Positions 34,581 to 43,170 of a DNA stretch of 64,000 nucleotides are shown here, one piece after another; within the stretch, counting starts at the first letter, position 1; each line of letters begins with the position of its first letter. The notes below the pieces were generated by a model. That model did not search any database and was not told the DNA's origin. It saw only the letters and a list, made by a program, of their open reading frames with translations. The stretch covers positions 434,001 to 498,000 of the forward strand of contig NZ_CP101987.1 in the NCBI RefSeq assembly GCF_024508315.1, written 5' to 3'. Source of the DNA: Cellulomonas xiejunii (GTDB taxonomy: Bacteria > Actinomycetota > Actinomycetes > Actinomycetales > Cellulomonadaceae). The position numbers and the translations under genes were made by a program.

Positions 34581-34889
34581 TCAGCGGTTCGCCCACGCGT
34601 AACTCATCATCAGTGCGTTCAGTGCCTCCTTTGAAAGCTCAGGGTGCTGCGGTGCGAACACGTCGTGCACGAGTCGGCACTCCTCCCAGACAGTGATGCC
34701 CCGTGCCTCGACCGGGACACTCCACAGTTCGGAGCGCAGGGAGTGGATCGCTGCACGCAGTTCCTGAGGTGATCGACGAACGGCGTGGGCGGCGAGAACC
34801 TCGGGTCGATCATGGATCATTCCTACATACGCGACGATCGCGTCGCTCAGTTCCGTGTCGACCGGGACGGCAGCCTGCGACGAGCTCAT
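34581..34889 (-). CDS. Hypothetical protein
   Basis: A 102-aa helical acidic protein (MSSSQAAVPVDTELSDAIVA, HDRPEVLAAHAVRRSPQELR, ELSKEALNALMMSYAWANR). Size and composition recall small immunity proteins but no family is recognised. It lies alone between two island repeats. ATG 34889 is chosen because sequence further upstream is not protein-like. Confidence 0.55.
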   Translation of the reverse strand: MSSSQAAVPVDTELSDAIVAYVGMIHDRPEVLAAHAVRRSPQELRAAIHSLRSELWSVPVEARGITVWEECRLVHDVFAPQHPELSKEALNALMMSYAWANR

Positions 34890-35104
34890 CGAACGATGAT
34901 CGCAAGGTCCAGGGTGGTGAAGGAACTCCTTCCACTCGTTCGGTGTCCCTCCCGAGCCTGGCACCTGGAACGTTGCCGAACCTCTGCTCAAGGCGTCAGG
35001 CAGCATCGCTCATCGAGCGTCTTCCCGCGGCAGGTGGCACCGGTCGCACGAGGGTGTTCGGCCCAGAACGAGCAGCAACTGGCTGCGTGATGCCAGCGGG
35101 ATCT

Positions 35105-35203
35105 GTAGGGACTCGTCGAACCTGGCCAGCGCCCGAGGCCCTGAACTGCGGCGGGACATCTGCGTGAGACACCTCTCGTCTCACGCAGCTGTCCGAATCT
35201 TCG
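35105..35203 (+). repeat. Island structured repeat, subtype B, copy 1
   Basis: GTAGGGACTCGTCG to TGTCCGAATCTTCGG. It has the longest inner hairpin of the family: GGACA then CTGCGTGAGAC, loop ACCTCTC, then GTCTCACGCAG and TGTCC, with one mismatch. The region 34890-35456 around it holds no supported gene; a short minus-strand frame near 35200-35323 (LALAQVSGSQIVFVEAVGRR) may be a remnant. Confidence 0.85.
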
Positions 35204-35456
35204 GCCCACCGCCTCGACGAAAACGATCTGCGATCCGCTGACCTGCGCCAACGCAAGACCGACGTCGCCCACCGGCGGTCCGTGGAACTCCGTGAGACTT
35301 GGCCAACTCGGACGAGATCCCACAGAACTGCAGGACCTTACGCGGTCCGTCCGCTGCTAGCTGCAGTGACCTGTGTGCTGACAGCAGCGGGGACCGGCCT
35401 GGCGTCTCACCTCCGTGCCCGGATCCTTGCGATCGCACGCCAGGGCTCCGGCGTGC

Positions 35457-36308
35457 TCACCGAGCTCGGACGTGCCAGCCCGCGACATCGCACCGGCCGC
35501 CATCGTTGTTGCCGGCGGCGAGGACAGTCCCATCCGCTCGTAGGCCGAGGGTGTGCGTCGACCCGGCGGCGACGGCCACCACGTCTCGCCATGAGGCGGT
35601 GTCGCACTGCCCGCGGCTGTTGTCGCCGGCGGCCAGGACCCGCCCTCTGGTATCGACCCCTGCGGTGTGGTGGCTGCCCGCCGACACCGCGACGACGTCG
35701 CGCCAGTCCAGCACCTCCGCGGCACCGGCGCTGCGGTCGCCGGCGGCGAGCACCCGGCCCGTCCCGGTGACGGCGACGGTGTGCAGGTAGCCGGCCGAGA
35801 CCGAGGTGATGCCGCGCCATCCGCTGACCTCGCACTGCCCCCTGCGGTTGTTCCCCACGGCAGCGACCGTGCCATCTGCCCGCAGGCCCACGGAATGCCA
35901 GTCTCCCGCCGCGGCGGCGACGATCTCCTCCCACTCATCGACCTGGCACGCGCCTTCACGCGCGCGACCCGCGGCGAGCACGGTGCCACTCGCACGGACA
36001 CCCAGCGTGCGCCGCCAGCCGGCGGCGACGAACACCACGTCCGCCCAGCCAGCGACGGCACACTGGCCGTCCTTGTCCCAACCGACCGCGACAACCGTCC
36101 CGTCGGTACGCAGGCCCACGGTGTGCGAGCGGCCCGTGTTCGGTGCCGTGTGCACGTTGCCGACCGCGACCGACACGATGTCGGACCACGCACCGACGGA
36201 GCACTCCGGCGATCCGGGGGCGCCTGCGGCAACGACAGATCCGTCCGAGCGCACGCCCACGGAGTGCCGTCGCCCAGCGGCGATCACGGGGCGTCGCGCG
36301 TCCGTCAC
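35457..36308 (-). CDS. RCC1-like repeat protein
   Basis: A 283-aa protein made almost wholly of six to seven ~42-residue RCC1-type blades, each with the pattern 'IVAVAAGxxHTVGLRADGTVVAVGxNxxGQCxVxxW' (for example WHSVGLRADGTVAAVGNNRR and HTLGLRADGTVLAAGNNDGG). This predicts a beta-propeller used for protein binding. No signal peptide, so it is probably cytoplasmic. Its role is unknown. Confidence 0.85.
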   Translation of the reverse strand: MTDARRPVIAAGRRHSVGVRSDGSVVAAGAPGSPECSVGAWSDIVSVAVGNVHTAPNTGRSHTVGLRTDGTVVAVGWDKDGQCAVAGWADVVFVAAGWRRTLGVRASGTVLAAGRAREGACQVDEWEEIVAAAAGDWHSVGLRADGTVAAVGNNRRGQCEVSGWRGITSVSAGYLHTVAVTGTGRVLAAGDRSAGAAEVLDWRDVVAVSAGSHHTAGVDTRGRVLAAGDNSRGQCDTASWRDVVAVAAGSTHTLGLRADGTVLAAGNNDGGRCDVAGWHVRAR

Positions 36309-36467
36309 GGAGCACCCGTGCCGGCGTCGGGGTGGGGAGGGGCGCTGGAGTGCCCGACGATCGGGCGGTTCAGCGGGTCCGGCGTCGTGTCGGCCATCGC
36401 GTCAGCCTCTCCGGCCTGGAACGGGCAAGGGCTCCCGACGGCGGGCGGCGCCTGCACCGACCGGACC

Positions 36468-36998
36468 TCACGGCGAGCGCGGGGTCACGGACTGTCCGCC
36501 CCACTCCTCGGGCGCGACGTCCGCGAGCGTCTGGTTGAGCACCCACTGGTGGCCGAACGGGTCGTTCAGCGTGGCCTGCCGCTCGCCGTACTCCCAGTCG
36601 TGCGACGGCTCGACCAGGACGGCTCCGCGAGCGAGCGCCACCGTGACGACGGCGTCCGCGTCGGCGACCTTGAGCATGACCTGGTGGGAACGGCCGTCGG
36701 GATCCGGGACGCGGCGTCCGGGGCGCTCCTCGGCGACGACGAGCTCGGCGGCAGGGCCGTCCGGGAGCCCGAGCTGGGCGCGGTGTCCCTCGCCGATGCG
36801 GACGTGCTCGACGAAGCCGAGCACCTCGGTGTACCAGGCGACCGCGGCGCGGACGTCTGCGACGATCAGTACGGGCGTGACCCGGGCGTGTGGTGCGGAG
36901 CGGTTGGTCAGCACCCAGCCAACGTAGGCCGACGGTGTCCGTTCTGCCGCTCGCGGGACGAGCGCCGTCCTGTGCCACTCGCCGCCAGGCTCGTCCAT
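36468..36998 (-). CDS. VOC-family (glyoxalase/bleomycin-resistance fold) protein
   Basis: A 176-aa vicinal-oxygen-chelate protein: VTPVLIVADVRAAVAWYTEV, FVEHVRIGEGHRAQL, and the C-terminal motif ATLNDPFGHQWVLNQ. It resembles the 'YP_006 PhnB-like' subgroup. There is a ~35-residue N-terminal extension. Substrate unknown. It is co-oriented with the RCC1-like and lysozyme genes. Confidence 0.78.
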   Translation of the reverse strand: MDEPGGEWHRTALVPRAAERTPSAYVGWVLTNRSAPHARVTPVLIVADVRAAVAWYTEVLGFVEHVRIGEGHRAQLGLPDGPAAELVVAEERPGRRVPDPDGRSHQVMLKVADADAVVTVALARGAVLVEPSHDWEYGERQATLNDPFGHQWVLNQTLADVAPEEWGGQSVTPRSP

Positions 36999-37102
36999 GC
37001 GGTCAGCGTGGCAGGTGACACGTCGGTGACGACGCGACATCGCGATGACAGATCGACGACAACGACAGCTCCGGCCTGCTTCGTGACCTGCCTTCGCCAG
37101 GC

Positions 37103-37840
37103 CTACCGCAGGGCGCGCAGGTCGTCGAGGTCGCCGTCGAAGACGTTCATGTCGATGAACGACTCCTCGCCGTCGTACCCGTCGAGGCGGTCCCGGTTCG
37201 AGTACTGCCAGAAGGTCCACGCCCGGTCGTCCGACATGGTGGGCGGCACCATCACCGACCGGATCCAGATCGGCGTGCCCGGGAAGTGGCCGGCGACGTA
37301 CCTGTCGTACGCGCTGCGGGTCGCGTAGACGACCGGCTCGATGCCGTGGTCACGCAGGGTCTCGATGAGCGCGGTCAGCTCCGGGCGGACCTGCGACGCG
37401 TCCGGGGGGTCGGCGTGGAACGTCGCGTAGTACTCGACGTCGATCGCGAGGGGCAGCAGGTCCTCGTCGTCCGGCACCGTCGCGAGCACGTGCTCCGCCT
37501 GCGCCCTGCCGCTGCTCTCGAAGCTGAAGAAGTGGTACGCACCGACCATCAGCCCGGCCTCACGCGCCCCGCGCAGGTTCGCCTCGAACTCCCGGTCGAC
37601 GAACGACGAGCCCTCGGTGGCCTTCACGTACGCGAAGTCGACGTCCTGCCGGGCGATCGTCGGCCAGTCGACGGTTCCCTGCCACGCCGAGACGTCGACC
37701 CCCCGCACGTCGTAGCGCGCCGCGAACAGACGGTTCGGCCACACCAGGCCGCGTTCGACGAGCGCCGCCCCGAGCGCGACGACGACGATCGTCCCCGTCA
37801 GGACGATCAGCAGGACACGGACGCGACGGCGGCTCGGCAC
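37103..37840 (-). CDS. Glycoside hydrolase family 25 (lysozyme-like) protein, membrane anchored
   Basis: A 245-aa peptidoglycan muramidase-like protein. An N-terminal membrane helix (VRVLLIVLTGTIVVVALGAA) precedes the GH25 domain: RGVDVSAWQGTVDW, FAYVKATEGSSFVD, GAYHFFSF, LAIDVEYY and AWTFWQYSNRD. Catalytic acids are probably the Asp of GVDVS and the Asp/Glu of IDVEYY. It lacks cell-wall-binding repeats. Start GTG 37840; ATG 37879 is possible. Confidence 0.85.
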   Translation of the reverse strand: MPSRRRVRVLLIVLTGTIVVVALGAALVERGLVWPNRLFAARYDVRGVDVSAWQGTVDWPTIARQDVDFAYVKATEGSSFVDREFEANLRGAREAGLMVGAYHFFSFESSGRAQAEHVLATVPDDEDLLPLAIDVEYYATFHADPPDASQVRPELTALIETLRDHGIEPVVYATRSAYDRYVAGHFPGTPIWIRSVMVPPTMSDDRAWTFWQYSNRDRLDGYDGEESFIDMNVFDGDLDDLRALR

Positions 37841-38035
37841 CGCGCCAGTCTGGCGTCGTCGCGCGTCCTGCGCGCGCAACGTCCACCTGACCGGCCGCGG
37901 ACGCTGCGTGCCACGATCTGGTCGCCGAGGCGCGCAACGCGCCCGGTCATCGCGGCTCGTCGGGACCGTAGGTTCGCGCGCGGCAGACCGCCCTTCACCG
38001 CGGGCTCGTCCATCTGGTGACCCACTTCGGGCGCT

Positions 38036-38135
38036 GTAGGAACTCAGCGGATCTGTCCACGTGGCGTGGCCATGACCTGCGGGTGGACAGGCGCGTGAGA
38101 CGACGGACGTCTCATCTTCCTGTCCGAATCCTCAG
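38036..38135 (+). repeat. Island structured repeat, subtype A, copy 3
   Basis: GTAGGAACTCAGCGG to TGTCCGAATCCTCAG; inner hairpin GGACAGG...GTGAGAC / GTCTCA...CCTGTCC. It is followed, as in copies 1 and 4, by a conserved spacer and the 131-aa gene, here intact. Confidence 0.88.
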
Positions 38136-38214
38136 AACCTGCCCCTAGTGGCCTGGTTCCCGATCCCAGGTGGTGCGCTGGCGGACGTCGGTCGTGGATA
38201 GGCACGATGGCAGG

Positions 38215-38610
38215 GTGAGCAGGGGACCGGAACGACGGCGGCGGCGGGCTGGGCTGAACGACCGCCTGGATCCGAGTCCTGCCGGCGATGGTGGTCAGTG
38301 GTCGTCGCCGATTCGTGACGGGGAGTGGCTCGACGCCTATGGGGCGCGATGGCGGCGTCGTGGCGGTCTGTGCACCGACAAGCGCGTGAGGCGCCTGCTG
38401 GGTTCTCCCGAAGTCCGGGTTCTGCTGTTCTACGGACCACACGGACCGACGGAGGTCGAGCCAGCCGATCGGGACGCGTTGTGGCAGCGGATGTGCCGCT
38501 ACCTCAAGGAGCCGGCGGTTCGCGATCCCGGCGACTGCACCGACTTCGATGCTGGGGAGTTCCGGGACGACCAGCGCCGCACGCTGCTGGTCATCGAGGA
38601 GTCCTGCTGA
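38215..38610 (+). CDS. Repeat-associated 131-aa protein, intact copy
   Basis: Starts at GTG 38215, 79 bases after the structured repeat. The N-terminal third is Arg-rich and probably disordered (VSRGPERRRRRAGLNDRLDP); the middle GEWLDAYGARWRRRGGLCTD and KRVRRLLGSPEVRVLLFYGP may bind nucleic acid; the end is EFRDDQRRTLLVIEESC. Two further copies in the window, each behind a subtype A repeat, are broken by single-base deletions. I know no family. Constant linkage to the repeat suggests that the two are one unit. Confidence 0.6.
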   Translation: MSRGPERRRRRAGLNDRLDPSPAGDGGQWSSPIRDGEWLDAYGARWRRRGGLCTDKRVRRLLGSPEVRVLLFYGPHGPTEVEPADRDALWQRMCRYLKEPAVRDPGDCTDFDAGEFRDDQRRTLLVIEESC

Positions 38611-38979
38611 TCGATCACGTTCGTAGCCAGGCGGGATCGCGGCGCGGCCTGCCCCCCGCGACAAGACGGCGTCATCACGTCTTCAGCGCGACCACGAGTT
38701 TCCGCGCAGCCTGCTCGGTAGATTCAGCAAGCCGTCACTGCGACCGGAGGCTCTGCGTGCCCGTGAACACCCCCGCCCCGGAGGGCTTGTGGGCAGCAGT
38801 CCACGCCGAACGCTCCGCCCGCGGCCGAGGCCGACAGCGACTGTCCCCGTCGACGAGCGTGACGCGGCGCGACGCGGTCTGGTCCGCCGGCGCGGACGCC
38901 ACGGAGTGAGTGCGGCGGCAGCGCGGGCCGGGTCTGCGGGCGCCCGTCCGCGGGCCTCGACGCGACGCGCAGGGCACCC
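38611..38979. other. Non-coding gap, no gene supported
   Basis: A frame from GTG 38758 to 38909 (50 codons, Arg/Ser-rich) is open but has no ribosome site or recognisable features. Confidence 0.3.
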
Positions 38980-39327
38980 GTGAGCACCGGCGCGAGCGAG
39001 GCCATCAGCGGCTTCCTGCTCGTCGGGCCGTTGTCGTCGGTGATCGTCCTGACCTGGGTGGCGTCGTGGTGGCGTCCGCGGCTCCGGCCGGGAGTCGTCG
39101 CGGCGGTAGGGCTGGCTGCAGGTGTGCTGGCCATCGTCGCGGCCGGGCTGTGGCCGGACGACGACGAGGGCGGTGGCTTGTCGTCGGTGTCGACCGCGAG
39201 TGCCGTGCTGTTCCTCAACGGCCTCCTTGCCGTGTGGATCAGCGCGGCCCTGCTGCTCATCACCGGGATCGTCGCGCTGGTGCGGTGGGCCCGCAGCGAG
39301 GGCCTCGGCGCAGAGCGTGGCCGGTGA
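38980..39327 (+). CDS. Small membrane protein
   Basis: A 115-aa protein with three membrane helices (residues ~10-30, 38-58 and 74-100) and an acidic loop WPDDDEGGGLSS. No family is recognised. Its last third and 3' flank (39214-39387) are duplicated at 44600-44772 as a fragment. Confidence 0.6.
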   Translation: MSTGASEAISGFLLVGPLSSVIVLTWVASWWRPRLRPGVVAAVGLAAGVLAIVAAGLWPDDDEGGGLSSVSTASAVLFLNGLLAVWISAALLLITGIVALVRWARSEGLGAERGR

Positions 39328-39430
39328 GCGGCGTGCAGGCCTCAAGCCCGCTCACCCGGTCCGGGGGCAGGCGTCGTCGAACCCGGCGGCGCCGATCCAC
39401 GCGGCGCCACGGGCGAAACCTCTGTGGCGC

Positions 39431-39778
39431 CTACGCGTGGCCGATCGACCACGGTGAGCCAGAGGTCAGCGCGTTCGGGATCTCTGAGACTGTGAGGACG
39501 AAGCCCTCGAGCTCGAACGCGAGGAAGTCGTCAGGAGCTCGGCGGACACCCGTGACGGTCAGGCCGTTGAGTTCATCGAGAGCCGGCATCACCGCGTCGT
39601 CATGCTGTCGGAGCTCCGGCCAACCGGGCAGGACGGAGAATGTCGAGTCGATGTACAGCCGCACCTCGCGTCCCGACTGAGGATCAGCCAGACCGACGAA
39701 CGGCCACGCCTGTCGTCGACCCGCTTCGACGATGCGCCAGCCCTTCAAGAGTCTGGGTCTGAGTTCCTCCGGCTCCAT
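39431..39778 (-). CDS. Hypothetical protein
   Basis: A 115-aa protein (MEPEELRPRLLKGWRIVEAG, EVRLYIDSTFSVLPGWPEL, LTVTGVRRAPDDFLAFELEG) with mixed alpha/beta content. No family recognised; the composition is that of small cytoplasmic immunity-like proteins. It is convergent with the small membrane protein gene. Confidence 0.55.
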   Translation of the reverse strand: MEPEELRPRLLKGWRIVEAGRRQAWPFVGLADPQSGREVRLYIDSTFSVLPGWPELRQHDDAVMPALDELNGLTVTGVRRAPDDFLAFELEGFVLTVSEIPNALTSGSPWSIGHA

Positions 39779-39876
39779 GACGTGACCGTAGCCTCAAGGC
39801 GCATCATCGCAGCGTGATGATCGTCGACGTCGGCGACACCAGTTTGAGACGACGACAGCGAACTTGAGATCCAGGT

Positions 39877-39901
39877 GCAAGAACTCATCGGACTTGTCCG
39901 C
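39877..39901 (+). repeat. Island structured repeat, 5' fragment
   Basis: GCAAGAACTCATCGGACTTG then TCCGC matches only the first ~25 bases of subtype B. The rest is absent, replaced by the ribosome-site region of the following gene. It is on the + strand like all other copies. Confidence 0.6.
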
Positions 39902-39914
39902 GGGGGTGGGGTTG

Positions 39915-40379
39915 ATGGAGCGCGACGAGATCCTGTCGGTGCTGCGGGGTGGGCTGCGTGAGCGTGGCTTCACGGGGCCCGGCGGCCGGCTGCGTCTCGT
40001 CTCACCGCACATGGCCTGGATGGTCGACCTCGGACGGGTGCCACGGACCGATCGGGCGGAGGTCTACGTCGGAATCTGCCCAGTGGAGCTGGCGCCGGGC
40101 GGTTGGCCAACGTGTGCCAACAACTGCCCGATCGTCCTGTACCCCGAGAGCGGCGGTGCACCGTTCGGCCTCGATCGCTGGGACGCCTGGCAGGCGCTGG
40201 ACGCTGGCAGCAGCCTGTCGGACGAGATCCGCCGTGGCGAGCTGCTGGCGATCGTCGACGCCGTCGCTGAGTTGAGCACTCAGGTCACGACTCTCCAGGA
40301 CCTGAAGGAGATGTTCGCCGCTGGGCGCCTCCGCCAGTTCGTGCACAAGAACGCGAGGGCCCTCCTGCGTAGCCCGTAG
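39915..40379 (+). CDS. DUF4304-like protein
   Basis: A 154-aa protein with the DUF4304-type layout: MERDEILSVLRGGLRERGFT at the start, then LRLVSPHMAWMVDLGR and VYVGICPVELAPGGWPTCAN. A helical tail follows (LKEMFAAGRLRQFVHKNARA). Such proteins occur in immunity and secondary cassette arrays; function unknown. The ATG is 13 bases after the repeat fragment. Confidence 0.6.
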   Translation: MERDEILSVLRGGLRERGFTGPGGRLRLVSPHMAWMVDLGRVPRTDRAEVYVGICPVELAPGGWPTCANNCPIVLYPESGGAPFGLDRWDAWQALDAGSSLSDEIRRGELLAIVDAVAELSTQVTTLQDLKEMFAAGRLRQFVHKNARALLRSP

Positions 40380-40493
40380 AGCAGTCGCACGACCACCCGG
40401 TCATGCCGCTGTCCCCGCTCTTGGCCACGTGAACCACAGTCCTGTCGGCTGCCGGACGCTACCCTCCGCGGGTGACGACAGCGCAGGTCGTCC

Positions 40494-40748
40494 TTGCTGG
40501 CGGCGCTGGTGCCGCTCGTCCAGGGTTGGCAGCTGGCGACCGTGGTCGAGGTGCTCACCGACTGTCTGCTCTGGACCCGCGGTCAGGGCGAGTTCGTCAC
40601 CGACGACGGCACCACGCACCACCTCGGCGACGACACGCTCGAAGCGATCGACTCGGTGCGCCCCACGCTGGAGCTGCTCGTGCAGAGCGGTGACGAGCCC
40701 GCGCTCCCAGCCCTGGCCGACCTGATTGCGGCGCTGCACGACGCCTGA
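40494..40748 (+). CDS. Short hypothetical protein
   Basis: An 84-aa frame (LLAALVPLVQGWQLATVVEV, LTDCLLWTRGQGEFVTDDG) beginning with TTG; a stop at 40473 bars an earlier start in this frame. An upstream GTG at 40472 (VTTAQVV) would join this frame if one base were removed, so the gene may be frameshifted at about 40492. No family. Confidence 0.45.
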   Translation: MLAALVPLVQGWQLATVVEVLTDCLLWTRGQGEFVTDDGTTHHLGDDTLEAIDSVRPTLELLVQSGDEPALPALADLIAALHDA

Positions 40749-40854
40749 GCGTCGGCAGCGCGCCGAAACCGGCCGGGCGACCGTCAGAAACGATGCGACC
40801 GCCGGTTCCCGCTGCGCCCTTGTCGCGGCGCCGCCAGGGCGGCAGAGTCCCCCT

Positions 40855-41571
40855 GTGACCTTACGCAGCGGTGCGGAGCTGGCCGACGTCGCCGAGCCGG
40901 CGTGGCCCCTGATCGCAGACGCGGTCGATACAGCCGTGGTGCCGGTGCGCGTCATCCGGGTCTCGCGTGATCGCGGTCTGCGCGAGCTGCGCCGCCTCCA
41001 GGTCTCGGCGGCGTCCGTCCTGGGAGCACTGGCCCTCAACTGCGGCGGCTTGGTCCTCGACGGGGGATGGGTGCGCATCCTCGGCGCGGGTGCGGAGCAC
41101 CTGCCCTCGCTCGCGGACGCCAATGGGCTGGGCGACGGCGAGCACGAGGCTGCCGCTCCAGGGCGCCTCGTGGTGGCGTTCGACGTGCTCGGGGGCGTCT
41201 TCGCCGTCGACGGCGGCGCACTCGGCATCGGCCCGGGCGAGGTCTGCTACCGCGGCCCGGACACGCTGAGATGGGTCGGGCTGGGCGCGGGCCATGGCGC
41301 GTTCGTCCTGTCGGCACTGGACGGCGCGCTCGGCGACGACTTCTACGACGGGCTGCGATGGTCGTCGTGGCGCGAGGACGTGACCGCCCTGCAGCTGGAC
41401 GAGGGGATGCACCTCTGGCCGCCACCGTTCAGTGCGGAGGGACGTGCCGCCGAAACGGTCAGCCGGTGCCCGGCCTCTCACGCGGAGCTCGTCGCCTACT
41501 ACGACGACCTGGCTCGTCAGCTCGAGTCCGTGCCGGAAGGCGCGCGCTTCAACATCACGACGCGGGAGTGA
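40855..41571 (+). CDS. DUF2625 family protein
   Basis: A 238-aa protein with strong DUF2625 features: LQVSAASVLGALALNCGGLV, DGGWVRILGAGAEHLPSLAD, VVAFDVLGGVFAVDGGAL, GEVCYRGPDTLRWVGLGAGH. The family is soluble, of unknown function, and frequently listed among immunity-like genes. The GTG at 40855 gives a standard start. Its last 55 bases overlap the 3' end of the convergent gene. Confidence 0.85.
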   Translation: MTLRSGAELADVAEPAWPLIADAVDTAVVPVRVIRVSRDRGLRELRRLQVSAASVLGALALNCGGLVLDGGWVRILGAGAEHLPSLADANGLGDGEHEAAAPGRLVVAFDVLGGVFAVDGGALGIGPGEVCYRGPDTLRWVGLGAGHGAFVLSALDGALGDDFYDGLRWSSWREDVTALQLDEGMHLWPPPFSAEGRAAETVSRCPASHAELVAYYDDLARQLESVPEGARFNITTRE

Positions 41572-42254
41572 CCGGCTGGGAGTGCCGCCCGCGGGGTGAG
41601 GGTCTGCCGGCCGAGGGTGCTCACGACCATCGCACTCCTCGCCCCGCGTGGCCCCGCGGTCCGGTACGACCGGACCGGCGCCTCCGGTCGGTCCCACGGC
41701 GGGCCCCACTCGCTGAGCACGTCGACGAACACCCAGCGGGCGTCGGGCTCGGGTGGCGCGTAGCAGTAGACGGTCTTGCCGACGACGATCGACGCGGCGG
41801 GCAGCTCGGCGACGAGGCGGCCGCGCGTCCAGGCATCGATCCGGTCCGGGTCGCAGAGCGCCGTGACGACGCTCGCGAGGTCGTGCGCGGACAGACGGGG
41901 CACGTCGAGCCAGCCGAACAGGGCGGCGAGCTCGGCGTACCAGGCCGCCACCTCCGCGTTGCCCGTCGACCTCACGGTGAGGTCGTGCCCCTCGACCTGC
42001 ACGTCTCCGCTCGCGAACCACCACAGCATCGACTCGGCGCCGGTCGACCCGAAGTCGTCGCGGCGGCGGCGGCTCATCTCCCGCGCGTACGCCTGCTCGC
42101 AGTCGTCGACGTACGCGAGCACCTCGAGGAGCTCGCGGCAGGAGACCTCGGCCGCGCGGGCGTCGGGCACGTACATGCCCGTGCGGTGGCACACCTGCTG
42201 GAACCGTCCGACCAGGCGCTCGCGGAGCTCTTCCAGGCTGGGCACGGCCGTCAC
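41517..42254 (-). CDS. Hypothetical protein
   Basis: A 245-aa protein. The N-terminal half is helical (SLEELRERLVGRFQQVCHRT, ELLEVLAYVDDCEQAYARE); the middle holds SMLWWFASGDVQVEGHDLTV; the end has strands (IVVGKTVYCYAPPEPDARWV) and a basic tail. No family recognised. Its 3' end overlaps DUF2625 by 55 bases on the opposite strand. Confidence 0.55.
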   Translation of the reverse strand: MTAVPSLEELRERLVGRFQQVCHRTGMYVPDARAAEVSCRELLEVLAYVDDCEQAYAREMSRRRRDDFGSTGAESMLWWFASGDVQVEGHDLTVRSTGNAEVAAWYAELAALFGWLDVPRLSAHDLASVVTALCDPDRIDAWTRGRLVAELPAASIVVGKTVYCYAPPEPDARWVFVDVLSEWGPPWDRPEAPVRSYRTAGPRGARSAMVVSTLGRQTLTPRAALPAGHSRVVMLKRAPSGTDSS

Positions 42255-42412
42255 CCTATCGAGGGCTGGTTGCCGGACGAGGGTGCTCAGTCACACCGGC
42301 TGGACGGAGACGCTCAGCCGCGTAGACGCATCGGCCTCGCCCGAACCGGTACGGCGCAGGCGGCTCGTCTTCCAGCCAACTGCTCCCCTGACGGCGACTG
42401 CGCGGTCCTAGC

Positions 42413-42934
42413 TCACCGGGTCGAACGTCTTCTGGAAGCGCGATAACTCTGCCGGCCGCTCTCCGGCACCACCTGGACAACGAAGTCAGGCAGGGCGTTC
42501 GCGGTGGGTCGGCCGTCGGAACCGACGGACTCCGGATCCTGGTCCCAGTCGACAACTGTCACGCGCACCTGGTATCTGCCAGCCGCGAGAGGAACGCGCG
42601 CAGTGGCGGCCTCCGGGTCACCTACGTGCTCGATACCGCTGAGGGCGGCCTCTTCGCCGGTCACGACCAGCAGGTACGGGTCGCTGGTCAGCCAGGCGTG
42701 ACGAGACTCGCGCTCGGAGAGCACGTCGGGTGCGACGGCAATCCGGACGCCGTAGGCGCCGTCGGAGCCGATGTTGATCGGGACCAGTTCCCCGCCGGAG
42801 ATCGCGGCGTCGAGACGGTCGTAGAGCTCCGACTCCCAGGTGTCGTAGTCGGTGATGCGGTCGAACGTGGAGGCGCACCAGAGCGCGAGCATCCCAGCAT
42901 CGGTGGAGGCCGTCACCACACCGTTCTCGGTCAC
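42413..42934 (-). CDS. Hypothetical protein, possibly immunity-like
   Basis: A 173-aa protein from a GTG start (VTENGVVTASTDAGMLALWC). Strand-rich parts (ELVPINIGSDGAYGVRIAVA, ARVPLAAGRYQVRVTVVDWD) suggest a compact beta domain like many small immunity proteins. No family assigned. It begins 58 bases left of a subtype A repeat. Confidence 0.55.
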   Translation of the reverse strand: MTENGVVTASTDAGMLALWCASTFDRITDYDTWESELYDRLDAAISGGELVPINIGSDGAYGVRIAVAPDVLSERESRHAWLTSDPYLLVVTGEEAALSGIEHVGDPEAATARVPLAAGRYQVRVTVVDWDQDPESVGSDGRPTANALPDFVVQVVPESGRQSYRASRRRSTR

Positions 42935-42991
42935 GCCCGGAGCCTAGACCCGAGTCGCAACAAGGGGCCCGCATGCGTCCCGGTCGCACCC

Positions 42992-43090
42992 GTAGGAACT
43001 CAGCGGAGTTGTCCGGGTGGCGCGGCCATGACCTGCGGGTGGACAGGTGGGTGAGACGACGGACGTCTCAGCTTCCTGTCCGAATCCTCT
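42992..43090 (+). repeat. Island structured repeat, subtype A, copy 4
   Basis: GTAGGAACTCAGCGG to TGTCCGAATCCTCTG, with the complete hairpin GGACAGG...GTGAGAC / GTCTCA...CCTGTCC. It is followed by the conserved spacer and a damaged 131-aa gene. Confidence 0.88.
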
Positions 43091-43170
43091 GAACCTGCCC
43101 CGCGAGTGGCCCGTTCCCCGGGTCAGGTGGCCCGCTGGTGAACGTCGGTCGTGGGTAGGCACGATGGCGG

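Noticed and set aside
34462..34596. Short minus-strand frame (MGEPLTYGLYARYRAARALA) overlapping the end of the 102-aa gene
   Set aside because: It depends on a GTG inside the upstream gene and ends inside the structured repeat's flank; no family support.
37103..37840. Prophage endolysin for the GH25 gene
   Set aside because: It has an N-terminal membrane anchor, and no holin, structural or integrase genes are near.
38758..38909. 50-codon frame starting VPVNTPAPEGLWAAVHAERS
   Set aside because: No ribosome site, low-complexity Arg/Ser tail, no homologue recognised.
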